This document shows, in pieces, positions 42,611 through 54,422 of a stretch of 64,000 nucleotides of DNA (position 1 is its first letter; every line of letters starts with the position of its first letter). The stretch comes from Limonium bicolor (taxonomy: Eukaryota > Streptophyta > Magnoliopsida > Caryophyllales > Plumbaginaceae), in assembly GCA_023374045.1 (NCBI GenBank), contig CM041780.1, forward strand, positions 91,601,627 through 91,665,626, read 5' to 3'. The notes beneath the pieces are model-generated. The model did no database searches. It worked only from the letters and a program-made list of their open reading frames with translations, and was not told the origin of the DNA. The position numbers and the translations under genes were made by a program.

Positions 42611-45053
42611 ATATATGGTATTTTCGGTAATGAAAATAGTTATTAAAACTATATGTTATAAAGTCTAATGACATAAAATATCATACTACATGATATCATG
42701 ATATAAGTGTAACACTAAATAATATTATGTGGTCAAAAGTATAATTCATTAAATCAGCATGCTAGTGCATGCATATATATATTATTATAAATGAGGATAT
42801 AAACTATAGTATACAATGACATAAAATACTATGGTTAATATATGATTTTGGATGGTTAAATAAACCTTGGATAAGGAATAAAATGTACATAATATAAAGA
42901 TTCATATTTCATTAAGAAATCAATGTATATATACATATGTAAACCGGCGCAATAACATGCATATATATTATGGTTTAAAACCATATAATAGTAAATAATG
43001 AATTTTAACTTATGAGTATAATTATATACTATAAAGTCATAAGGTTTTAAATGAATACAACTTGTTACATAAATGGGAAGTTGAATAATATGAGGTATTA
43101 AGGAATAATAATCTATCATGTATTATAAAATAACGTTGCATGGGATGCATGCAACCATAGGTTATAAACAATAGCCATGCATGCAACTATAGGTTATAAC
43201 ACATACCTATGCATGCGATGTAACAATAGAATTAAACATATGAGAACGAACGAATTTGTATTAAGCGTAACGCTTATAAATACTACAGGATTGGAAAATA
43301 CAATTCCTACATTTGAAAACGTTAACCACGACGTTCAAATAAAAACTGACGTCTTTGTTAAACCGAATATTAATACATACTACGAGTAAAGAGTTTTTAA
43401 GGATAACAATACCTTAACTATTAACAGTTGAAATCCGGGGATGAAATACCGTGGTTACTGACGTTATTCGGAAATACCGAATCATTTTGTCAGGAGGATT
43501 GACACTTAGCGTTCTTCGTATGTTTAGATCACATTCCAGACGTGCGCGCTCGACGAGCTTAGTGGACTACACTGCGCATCCTAGGTCTGAGGTGAACGGT
43601 ATGTAAAGGGGTTTGATCCGGGTTGTCCTGAGGAATTCCTCGGGCTTGGATTTGGTCGATATATAACTTGTGTGTTATGTGTGTGGATACGTGCATGTGA
43701 TTATGTGTGTTACTGCATTAATTATTTATGCACGAGCGTCCTACGGAACTAACACTATGTCGACTATAAATCGACTTATATAAACATACATATGCGTTTA
43801 ATGTGATGACGTGACGATTACTTAATATAATACCCTTAGTATTAATATTAAGTATATGGTAACCTAAGTACACTTAGGTACGAGACACAACATTGTCGGT
43901 CTCTAGAGCATGGATCTCGAACATGAATATGACCTAGATTACTTCTAGGTATGCGTGAGACCCATTGGGCAGCTAATTAATAAAATGTATTCTCCATAAA
44001 AACTAAGAGTTTATCTTAATCTTATGAGAGAGTTGAGTTGGATGAGATGAGGGGAGGAATCCCGGTAGTTTACGAACTACCTGGTTGCGCATTTGTGATC
44101 ACTGAGGGTACCCGATCGGGTTCCGCTCTAGGAAATTTCCCAATGAGCCCTAATTGGATCGTGGGTCAGATGGTACCTGCTGTTGGTACACGGCTACGAC
44201 CTTTATATGGACGCCTTACGAGGCAAAGTGAACGACCAGGGGCCTCCGGACCTCTGGCAACATGAGCACCTTTGTGTGTACGGGAGGACTACTGTCCATT
44301 GGTAAGGTTATCGGGTTGGCCCAACATGACGCCTAACTGGTAATTAATTAAACACGGTTTGGATGGATGGGGCCTTGAAGGCCAAATAATATTAATTAAG
44401 GAAAATGTTCGCTACGGCGATTGTACATAGTACTGTAATTCGATACGTTCGTTTATACAATTGTTGTCTGTGAAATGTAATGAATGTTTGGATTGGATGG
44501 ATGGTTAAGTATTTATGCATGTTTGTTATATCATTAATTATATCTGTAAAATGGTAAAGCATGAAACCAATCTAATAACAAGATGGTTAAAAATGACAAG
44601 TGACCAATAGGGTCTAGGCCCGGCATACTCAGCGTTTATCGCTGAGCCTTTATGGCATTGTGCAGGTTGCTGATTGTCGTTGAAGCCGAAGTGCGGGAAG
44701 GTAGGTAGTTAGGGTTTACTTTGGTTACCGCACATGGAATTTATTGTATAACAATGTTAGACTATGTTTGTATTATGGAACGGTTGTATATATTTGGGAT
44801 TGGGTAGACGCTCACTTGCCAACGGTTATGGATGTGGACTTAGTATGATGCATAGGATTTATCTCGTTGTCACAGCGGTTTTGTGTGTGTTTATTTTAGT
44901 TGTTGGATTTAGCTTCTGCTTCGTTACTCGCATGGGCGAGTAATGGCAGGTGACACCCGAGTGAGTATTAATGTTGTTGTTAATCTTCCGCTGTAAGACG
45001 TTTTTAATTATGCTACGTGAGAGATTATTACGTGTTTATCGAGAGGGGTGTTA
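42513..45053 (+). repeat. Older gypsy LTR end (partial)
   Basis: The stretch ends in GAGGGGTGTTACA at about 45053, preceded by a region like the end of the chromovirus LTR (TTCCGCTG, AATTATG) and by TTACTCGCATGGGCGAGTAA. No primer site follows, so it is a solo or 3' LTR. The first 900 bp are very AT-rich, with a (TA)n run at 42571-42604. An LTR start cannot be placed. No gene seen; the 75-codon frame at 44038 is not convincing. Confidence 0.5.
42571..42604. repeat. (TA)n microsatellite
   Basis: About 17 uninterrupted TA units, just after the end of the chromovirus. Confidence 0.95.
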
Positions 45054-48000
45054 CATTACTTGTTACTATGGTTGTGCACAAATCTGGATTAATATGGTGT
45101 AGTTAGAGATTCGAAAATTATGGTTTGATATGGGTTGATTTCGGTTGTTTACAAAGTAGGAATACTTTTGATGTTTTCATGATTTGAAAGTTAGGGCTAG
45201 TTTTGGTACGATTTGGTAATCTCTGGAAAATAAAACGGGCTGAAGCGAGAATCTTAAATTGGATTAGAGTTTCTGGTCAAATTAGGTTTTCTGGAATTAA
45301 TTGGGGTGAAACTATAATTCTAAGGAAAATCTGGGTAAAATTATAATTAAAGCTGAATTGGGGTTAAAGTGTTCAACCTAAGAAATAATGGGGCGATTGG
45401 GTAATTTCTAGAAATTTGGATAAACTTATGTGAAATTGAAATTTAGGGCTTATGAATTAGTGATTCTAGAAATTTGGGCCGAAATTGAAATTTGGTCAAA
45501 GTTGGAAATGGAAATCCAATTTGGTCAAAATTAGGAATATGGTCAAAATTGAAATTAGGTCAATATTAGGGTTTGGAATCAAAGTTAGATTAGGGATTTT
45601 GACTAAGTAAAAATTAAAGTTTCAAATTGGAATTTATTTGGGAATTTTCAGTTTGGTCAAAGTTAGGGTTTTTGGTCAAGTCAGAATTTAAGATCGATAG
45701 AATAATAAAAATAATTTTATTCAAAATTAAATTTTTTGGGTTTTGGTAATTTCAAAATTATAATGATTGTGATTCATTTGAATTATTAATGTATTATGTT
45801 TAATATTTAAGTTAGTTTTACCTTATTAGTTATGCATGTTATGATTGCTTTATTAGATGGGTTAATGGAATGGGCTTATATTGAAATATGGGTTAATTAG
45901 CTAAGAAGTGGGCTAAACCCAAATTGAAATTTCCCAAATACAAGTGAACTGATTGGGCTAACAAATTGATCATGGGTCATAGGAACTAGGCCCACAACCT
46001 AACTCAATTAAAAAGACGTGGGTTCGGGCCAAAAATGGCCTTGGTGGACCCGTTGTCTGAACCTACAAAGTTAACTTCACTGACCTTTACTAGACTTAGA
46101 TGCATTGACTTTGGGTCAAATTGACTAATTGTTTCGTTGACCTGTATTGTCTGAATGGTCAAACTGACTAGTCTAATTAAATAAATGGATAAGAGCTTTA
46201 CCCAAAACCAAGGTTGGGCCAAGGGAAAGGCCCACCTCCATATGTATAGGACCAATCTGGTTAAACTTAAAATAGGAATTTGAACTATTAAAATAAATTA
46301 GGCTTAAGACTAAGGTGTAACATAAAAAACCTTATTCAATTAAAAACTCAACCTGACCTAATGACTGTGTTCAAGGCATGAGGAGTTGTATAACTAGTGG
46401 TAATGGGCTGAGGGGTGGATTAAATTAAGCTCAGTTATGAATTAAAATTTTAAGGGCTTATAGATTGGGATAAGGAAATCCTATAAACATACCAAGTTAG
46501 ATATTAATAAAAAGAGGAGGGGGTTGGATCAAGATACAAAATAATTTGGGCCAATTGGGCTAGACGTAATTCATATGGAACTTGTAGAGTTATAATAAGT
46601 TTTGGATTAAGCCTTCAAAGGGAGCTAAAGACATTTATTCGTGAACGAATTAAAGAGTCAAATTATATAAGCTCATTGGGATGGATTTGTGATTTGTAAA
46701 ATGAAACACAAAGAGAGAGAATTACATTAAACTACATTAAGTATAAAGATCTTAATGTCGATGTCTAAGGTGGGTAAGGATTGTAAGATAAATAAATGGT
46801 GATATTATATTTTAAGGTGTTGGGACTAAAAGGTGAGGTTATATATTAAGGCACTAGAATCGAATTGTAGATCATGTATTAAGGTTTTGAAGTTAAATTG
46901 TGGGAGGAGATTGATTAAGGAAGAAAGCCTAAGTCATTAGTAGGTTATTTAAAGTTATGTATATAATCATTAAATTAAATGGTTACTTAATGGTTGATTA
47001 AGTAAGGAGATTAAATAACATGGAAAATCACTAAGGCCAGTGGAAACGCATGGAACGAGTCAGTATATTGACCTTATTGTGTTGACCGAATTAATAGGTT
47101 GACCACATTGACCAAATTCAACCAAATTGACCAAGAGGTTCAAGTTGACCAACTCACAGTATGAGTGGAATTTAAATGCCAAAGGATATAAAATAAATAC
47201 GTAAAGGTCAATAATATTGAATATCATATAGTAACAATGTCTATGTGAATATGAATAATGTATGCTTATATATATATTATATTAATATATTCAAGGATAA
47301 AAGATATGTATATATATATATATATATGAGGATTAAATCCAATACAACATGTTATTTACTAACATACTCAATGGATTAAATAACTAATCCCGAATTTGTT
47401 TAAAAACCCCACGATGATTGATTAATCATAGGGTAAATAACGGGGGGGGGGGGGGATTAGTGATTACTCAAAGTACCAGATCATATTGAATCATAGTATA
47501 TTAACACTTAGCGGTATCTTCCAGAGTTGAGTGCATTAAAGGATGTGCATTAACGAACGGACTAGGGATTAGGACGTCTGCTCTTCTACCTGGTAAATGG
47601 TATGTTAATGTGTGCTCTGAACATCCTGAGGTTTCCTTGGGTTCAGACGTGTTTGATTTAATTGCTTAAGAGTGATATGTGTGCTATATAGGTATGCATG
47701 CAATTATATGTTTTAAACTGCTCGTCTTATTACGTTATTAATTGTGCATGAATGTCCTTCGGATTAGAATACCGAATGGAACTCAACTTAAGATACGAGT
47801 ACGATTAGGGAATGTTATTACTTATTAAAGTGAAATGAACATTATATATTCCTAATCAATCAAAGTAAAATACATAGGAACAAGATTCGGTAGTACCGGT
47901 CTTTAGAGCTTGTTCTTGAACATGAATATGACCTAGATGACTTCTAGGTGAATGTGTAAGACCTTGATGGCAGCTATATTAAATTGTATTCTCCATAATC

Positions 48001-49036
48001 TATGAATAGATCTTTGAAAATCGATTAAGTAATTTAATCACATCGTGGAGGATTGGTGTATGAGGTAGAAAATCCAGTGTAGTCTACGGACTAACTGGTT
48101 ACGCAGAGTGATCACTATAGTAGGAAACCCGGATTGGGTCCACTCTTAAAAAATTCCAACGAGCCACATTTGATCTTTGGTTAGAGGGTACTACTATCGG
48201 TACATGGCTACGGCTTTTTAATGACGCCTACATTTAGGCAAGAGGAAGTCCCGAGATCTATAGATCTTTGGCCAGAGAGCAGTACTGTTGTTGCACACAG
48301 GACGACTTTCCATTAATAAGATTAATAAATGGGTTGTCCTAACATGATACCCACTTGAGTTTACAGTTAAAGAGGGATGATGAATAAGGGGCCTCGAAGG
48401 CCAAGTAACAAGTAATGTTCGCAAGAAAGTGACGTGATCGCTATTATCGTATTTACTTGTCTATTGTTTCGATTGTGCGAATGTATACTTGTGTATTAAT
48501 GTGATTATATTGGATGGATTTCTGAGTGTTTACTTATGATATTTACTGCTTATATTATACTTGTAAACCGGAACGGCATGAAACAAACCGCATGTCAAGA
48601 TGGCTAAATGACCTAAGTGGCCTAAAGGGGTCTATGATTACACTTTAGCATATTCAGCGTTTCGCTGAGCCTATATGACAATACATTATAGGACACTGAT
48701 CGAGACATGAAGCCGGAGTGCGGGACTTTGGGGTAGTTAGCATTTATTTTTGTATCGCATCTTCGAACTCCATTTATATTGTATATCACGATTGTATAAG
48801 AGTCGAAATATTTAGAATGCTCACTTGTTCGAGAATTTGGATATGGGTTGGTTGATTGTATATATTATCATTATCTATCTCTTGGTCATCACAACGTAGT
48901 TAATCGTTGTACAGATGAATTGGAAGCCTAGTTACTCACATGAGTGAGTAACGACGGTAGCACCTTCCCCTGCGAACTGACTTTAATTATGCTACGAGAT
49001 TACGATTATATGAATTTAAGAGTAGGGGTGTTACAA
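45054..49036 (+). repeat. Second older gypsy LTR end (partial)
   Basis: It ends AGTAGGGGTGTTACA at 49036. Between 47480 and 49036 it runs parallel to 43430-45053: TTAACACTTAGCG, CCTGAGG, GACCTAGAT(G/T)ACTTCTAGGT, CAGCGTTTCGCTGAGCC and GAAGCCGGAGTGCGGGA have counterparts at the same order and spacing. The part 45054-47400 is AT-rich with recurring AATTTGGTCAAA words, a TA-rich run near 47300 and a G run near 47440. No PBS follows the end, and the left border is unknown. No gene. Confidence 0.5.
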
Positions 49037-49103
49037 AGCATGTATGCATCATCATGACACTTTTCTCTTGCAACTGTAATTTACAAAATATAAACATTAC
49101 TAA

Positions 49104-50195
49104 TCAGACCAAAAAAATATTAGTATCACAACAAGGGGGAAATGAGATGAACATACCTAGTAGTTGTCGTTGTATGCACAGGGGACGATCCGCTTGGTGG
49201 TGTGGTGATGATGATCCACCATTAGTTGTACCATGTGTAGAATCATCAACTTGGACATCATGTTCAAATAAAAAGTGTTCAGTGCTTTCAAAATTATCCA
49301 AAGAATCCAATTCCACATTCTGCCAGAATTCATTATCTTCCAAAATGTCATTAGCAGCACACCTATTGTTACCCATCTCATCAACTTTCTGTGTATCTAC
49401 AAAGACTGTGAAGGTAGGGGTGGCTATGGGACTGATTGTGATGGTGATTGTGACCTTGGTGGAGATTGTGGCCTTTGTAGAGATTGTGTGACAGATTGTG
49501 AGGGTGGGGGTGCGTATGGGACTGATCATGGTGGAGATTGTGGCATTGGTGGAGATTGTGTGACTGATTCTGAGAGTGGGGGTGGTGGTGGTGATCGTGA
49601 TGGAGATTGTGAACTTGGTGGTTGCGTGACTGATTGTGAGGGTTAGAGTAGTAGTGGAACTGATTGTGAAGTAGATTCAGAAGCAGACTATGATGATGGT
49701 GGTGGTTGAGAAGATGAAACAACGGTTTCTGGTTCTGGGTCTACTGAGGAATCTTCATGAATTTCAACTGACCGTATTCTGCTCAACCTAAACGTTCTCC
49801 TTTGAGAACATTTTAAACCCGAATAGTCATCATCATTTTGACTGATAACAGGAGTGTCGCCAGGTATTTTGACTTCATAATAAGGTTTACCAGAAAAAAC
49901 CATCGGCTTCCTTCACAATAACAACAACTTCATATTTCTTTCTATGCTCACACAATTTTGTTTGGACGGCTTCATCGCTATTCAACTCTACAATTTCCCG
50001 TATTCTAGGCTAGCTAGTATACCTTAAATTCAGGTCTCTAGGAGGGAAACAACTGAGTTTTCTACTTGCTTCCGTATAAGCTTTGAGTATGAACCGAACA
50101 AAACTTATGTCTGGAGCATCAGAATCCATTAACCTGTAGTCCCATCCGACATCTTTGTAGGTGAACACTACCCAGATTCCTCCCATTCTCCTCAT
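49104..50195 (-). pseudogene. MULE transposase N-terminal region (MuDR type)
   Basis: Starting at the ATG at 50195, the minus strand encodes MRRMGGIWVVFTYKDVGWDY, then ISFVRFILKAYTEASR and LNLRYTS, an in-frame TAG, and RIREIVELNSDEAVQTKLCE with YEVVVIVKEADG. This is the order of the N-terminal domain of plant MuDR-type transposases. Another frame continues with YYEVKIPGDTPVIS and an acidic, Ser/Pro-rich stretch; then come His/Thr-rich repeats (49400-49650) and DEMGNNRCAANDILEDNEFW. A possible splice donor, CTAG|GTATGT, is at about 49160. The zinc-finger and DDE parts are not in the window. Several frame changes make it a broken copy. Confidence 0.6.
49400..49650. repeat. Low-complexity GATTGTG repeats
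   Basis: Loose repeats of GGTGGAGATTGTG and GACTGATTGTGA inside the MULE gene. On the plus strand they read as a Gly/Asp/Cys-rich frame (49275-49646) that is only a shadow. Confidence 0.7.
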
Positions 50196-50655
50196 TGTCA
50201 AAACAGACAATAAACTCGGAAAGAAATGAAGATGATGGATTTTCGAATTGAAATACCACAAACTCGCTCCGAATCAGTAGGGAATGACAGGGATGAGTGG
50301 GAAACAAAAATCACAGGAGAAATCAAAGAAAGACACAGAGATTTGGGATGTCAATAGAAGAGAGCAAGTGAGAATTGGAGGGAAACTGAAGAGACAGTCA
50401 GTGATCGCAAAGAGAAGTGGAAAATGGGTTTTTTTACTGAAATAGTAAAAAATTAGGGCTAAAGGTGATAACTTTCCATCAAGAGCATAATGATCATTGT
50501 CTAGAGAGGGTTAATGGGCAAATTTAACGTCTGTCGCCCACTAGTGGCATATTATTAATTTCAAAACCAAACCTTGAAATATTAGAGACAAGTTTCAAAA
50601 AAGGGGTATATTATGAATTATGAAACATTTTAGTGACGTATTGTGAATTATCCCT

Positions 50656-50980
50656 TAATTTTAAAGCTCAAATAGTTATAACAACTAATAAAGAAATTTC
50701 ACCAAATACCCTTAAGATTTGAGAAAATTTTATATGATTCTCCTAAGGTTTGCAACTTCAAAATATCCTTAAGTTTTCATTTTCATTATGAAACATTGTC
50801 TATTCAAAATTCTAACATATTATATTTTTAATATTTTCATTTTATCGTCTGCCCCATATGCTCATGCAATAGCTTTATGGGTATATAGCAAAAAGCTTTT
50901 TTCTTAAATGTATAGAACTTAAACAAAATACACAACAATAAGTAAAGTCATATAAAATTTAAAAATAATTAAAACAAATA
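50656..50980. other. AT-rich spacer
   Basis: I see no gene or element in this stretch between the MULE end and the truncated LTR. Confidence 0.5.
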
Positions 50981-52896
50981 CCCAATTCCTTGCGGTAATT
51001 TATTTTTAGCACCTAAACTTAATTAAAAGCTTATAAATGCATAAATAAAATGGCCTAAAGTACATGGCCTTATTACAAACATTGGCTTATAAAATAAATT
51101 ACACATAAATGCCCAAAAAAAATGCTGTAAACTCACGGCCCTTGCCATATATTTTCATTAATTACCAATTTTCCACTTAATGTCTTAAATTTGACAATTA
51201 TGCTAATTAATTAGTTATAAAATTTATTAAACCATTCCTTAATCACCTAAGGTCAAAATAAGACCTTAATTAACCATTCACTCATGGCACAATATATATA
51301 CATATGTATAAACACATATTAATATACCAAGTGTAGGTTTAAGTGATTTATACCTTATTTTTGCCAAGTTTAAGCCTTGTTTGGCCACGGAAATTTCAAG
51401 GAAAATTTCCACAGCTTCTTAGATGAGTTCTAACAGCAACATAATGATATGGTTAGTCTCCAAGCAAGATCTAACCATAAGAAGTGTTTAATGTCAATTT
51501 TCAAGGTAAAATTTACCTCAAAATACCAAGGTAAACAAGGTTGGTCTCGGCCTGTTTTTACAATAGGCAAAGAGTGTTAAAATAGGTACTAAAACCAGGC
51601 TTTAAACTGGTATAACTCAGATTAGAAGATGGCTAATCTTTACCTTGTTTAAAATGCATAAAATGGTGTTTTTGGCTTGGATCTGGTTATACTTCGAAGC
51701 TATTGATGTACCAACTGAATAAGTATGTTAAGATGAAGATTATAAGCTTAGAAACAAAGTTTCACAGCCGAATTCGAAGGGAATCAAAAGATATGTGCTT
51801 AAAGCACATTTTTATACCTTAAGAACAAGATTAGCTTTCTCCACCTTCTTCCCTTGTTAATGCCGAGATACAACCTCCATTTAACCTCCAAAACAACCTA
51901 AGAACATTGATGGAAGTGGTTTATGCTTTGCTCCATTGAAAGAGGAAGAAATTGTGAAGAAGATGAACATTTAAAGGCTTAATTAGCTTACCAAGATCAA
52001 TTGGTGTTCATCTCTGAGTATGGATTGTTAGCCACGGTTTGGAGAAGAAAATGAGAGGTTGAAGGAGCTGGGTGTCGGCTGGGATAGAAGGCAAGTGAAG
52101 AAAATAAGTGAGTTTTGTCTTTTAATGGCATTATTTGTTACTTTTTATAATAGTAAAAGGTGACTAATTGCATTAGCTGTCTAATTGATTAGGGATGCTG
52201 ATTGAGTGGGCATGACAGCACATATGGGGCGGCAGCCTTTGGTCAATACCATGGGTGACTTTAACCATGGTCAAAGGTAAGTATTAAATGTTATTTTTTT
52301 GGTACTATTCATACTAAATTGCCCATTTTGATTTTATTTTCAAACTTTGATTTATTTATAGTATAGTCTATCATGTCACATTAATGTTATAAAGAACTTA
52401 ATATAGTCTTTACAGTGACAAAAGTCATTATCTTAGAGCTCATACACAAAAAATGTGCTTTAAGGAATTTTAGTGCACATTTTGAGTCGCAGGGTGTTTC
52501 TGAGCTCTGTTTTCTTTGAGAATAGTTTTGTTGTGTTCCTTACACGATATTTGATCATGGTATCCAATTTTATATCATTTAGAGGTCATTAGACCTTTAC
52601 GGTATTCTTAGAGCACATTTTTGCCCTACTTGACCTTGAAGCATGTAAATGCCTGCTCTTTGTGTTGGTGTTGTCCAACAATTGTAACATGTTTAGTAAT
52701 GTGTTAATAAGCTTAGGACAAAATCTTAGGTCCTAAGAAGTTCATTTGGGTATTTATTTACCCTAAACAGTCAAAGGGTGCAACATCTTGCTTTACGTTG
52801 ACCACTATTGTTCTCAGTTGACTTTTAAGGCATGTTTAGGCCTTAATCGATGTGATTAAACATTTAATCCATATTTTATTAGTTTGTGGTATTTCA
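50981..52896 (-). repeat. LTR_A, truncated
   Basis: On the minus strand it begins TGAAATACC at 52896 after a polypurine tract. It matches 61648-63567 nearly base for base with scattered substitutions and breaks off at 50981, so only the first 1.9 kb of a 5.2 kb LTR remain. Confidence 0.88.
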
Positions 52897-52909
52897 GTCT
52901 ACCCCCCTT
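52897..52909 (-). other. Polypurine tract before LTR_A
   Basis: On the minus strand AAGGGGGGTAGAC, directly before TGAAATACC. It is the same tract as at 38560 in the chromovirus. Confidence 0.88.
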
Positions 52910-53102
52910 AAAAACACTTCGTCTCGAAGTCCTTACCCATCCACAGTTCACCTAAGGAATCAAGTTCCACTAAGTAATCACAGACAGATCATCACTAGGG
53001 AGTACATTCCACTACGTTCAGACCTAGTCTTTATGTATCACATTTGATACCGCATCAATCTCATTCCATATAGTCAATAATCATGACACATTCATTCATA
53101 AA

Positions 53103-53229
53103 CAGCACTAAACAAGGTGCAAAACTCATAGTACACAGCACTAGACAAGGTGCAAAACTCATAGTACACAGCACTAGACAAGGTGCAAAACTCATAGTAC
53201 ACAGCACTAGACAAGGTGCAAAACTCAAT
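53103..53229. repeat. 33-bp tandem repeat, four copies
   Basis: The unit CAGCACTAGACAAGGTGCAA plus AACTCATAGTACA repeats four times. The homologous place in the next copy (63774-63866) has three. The frames seen on both strands (Cys/Ser/Phe-rich or Gly/Lys-rich) are repeat translations. Confidence 0.9.
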
Positions 53230-53427
53230 AAAGTACTCAAAGGTGTCTCACAAGGGGTACTCCACGCACCCCTATTCATATGCAAGTATCTCGCGAGGAT
53301 ACCTCTACATCACTCCGCGTGTATGTGTATGCATATCTTTAACGATGGCAAATCACAGGGAAGCAGTCATGAAGACCAGGACTTGACGATCCCCAACCCC
53401 ATGCTAACCAACGTCTACTACCCGTGG

Positions 53428-53620
53428 ACACACCGGTTTAATAACGAAGGACACTACGGTCCACGGCTCCTTGGACAGTAACACCTAATTTCCTTAATCA
53501 CCCACAGACACACCGGTCTAATGACAAAGGGCTCTACGGTCCACGGCTCTTTGGGTGATGTCACTCGCAGACACACCGGCCTAATGACGAAGGACTCCAC
53601 GGTCCACGGCTCTTCGAGTG
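53428..53620. repeat. Three repeats of 63-80 bp
   Basis: ACACACCGGT(T/C)TAAT(A/G)AC at 53428, 53508 and 53571, each followed by GGTCCACGGCTC(C/T)TTGG-type text. Confidence 0.75.
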
Positions 53621-54410
53621 ACGCCCTAAATTCCAATTTCTATTCATATCTGTGTCCACTTGTAGGAAGTTTGGAGAGTCATTCAACCCCGACGTGGTCA
53701 GCGTCAGTGTTGAACTATCTCTCACCTCAATTTGTGTTCGGTTTCGCTTGATCGGACCAGGATCAAGTTCAACTTCCCACGTCAATTTCAATCAATCGGT
53801 TGTTTATTCACTTCTAATCTTGTTTCCTCTTGATATTTGCCACCTTGTGTTCTATAGATACACAAGTCAACTAGTGTAATTAATCTAATCACGGCATGTA
53901 GGATCATGTATCCTAACCATGTACCAAGTTCTTTCAACTTATAATTATTCATACAACTCCTAGAGGTTTTACCTCCACTAGGTTACACATCGGTCTCATG
54001 CCGATTCACTCATCGCATTCCAATAATCGGTTTCATACTGAATCACAAATCATAGTATGGAGCTTTCTACTCCTTCTATTTGAAATCTCCCATTGGAGCT
54101 ACCAGATAATCCTACTTGAACTCTCAACCGGAGCTAACAAGTTAGGCGTTTATGTGTTTAATGTTCACAATGTTAGCATAAATAATCGAAAATAGGATAA
54201 GAACACTCTATCTGTTCTCCCTTTTCTATTCGCCACAACTATGCGAACTAAAATATATATATATTCATACACATAATACATCACAACATCACCTCAAGTA
54301 ATATAACACAGTCATAACACTTGTACTCTACGTACAATAATAGTTTGCAGCATGTGTACCATGCGCTACGTACTCCTACGTATGGTATATTTTAAGCGTG
54401 CACAATCGCT

Positions 54411-54422
54411 CTACCCCCCTTA
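54411..54422 (-). other. Upstream second polypurine tract (LARD-like element)
   Basis: On the minus strand TTAAGGGGGGTAG, about 1.5 kb before the tract adjacent to the LTR. It parallels the double tract of the chromovirus. Confidence 0.55.

Larger units (their letters stand above)
49037..50655 (-). mobile_element. MULE (Mutator-like) element, 5' part
   Basis: The right end (50590-50655) has a terminal-repeat-like stretch, AAGGGATAATTCACAATACG on the minus strand, followed inward by TAATATACCCCTTTT. Behind it on the minus strand is the 5' part of a transposase gene. The left part, with the catalytic domain and the other terminus, is missing: the retrotransposon LTR ends exactly where the MULE begins (49036/49037). 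Confidence 0.6.

Noticed and set aside
49275..49646. Gly/Asp/Cys-rich plus-strand frame
   Set aside because: It is the complement of low-complexity repeats in the MULE gene on the minus strand.
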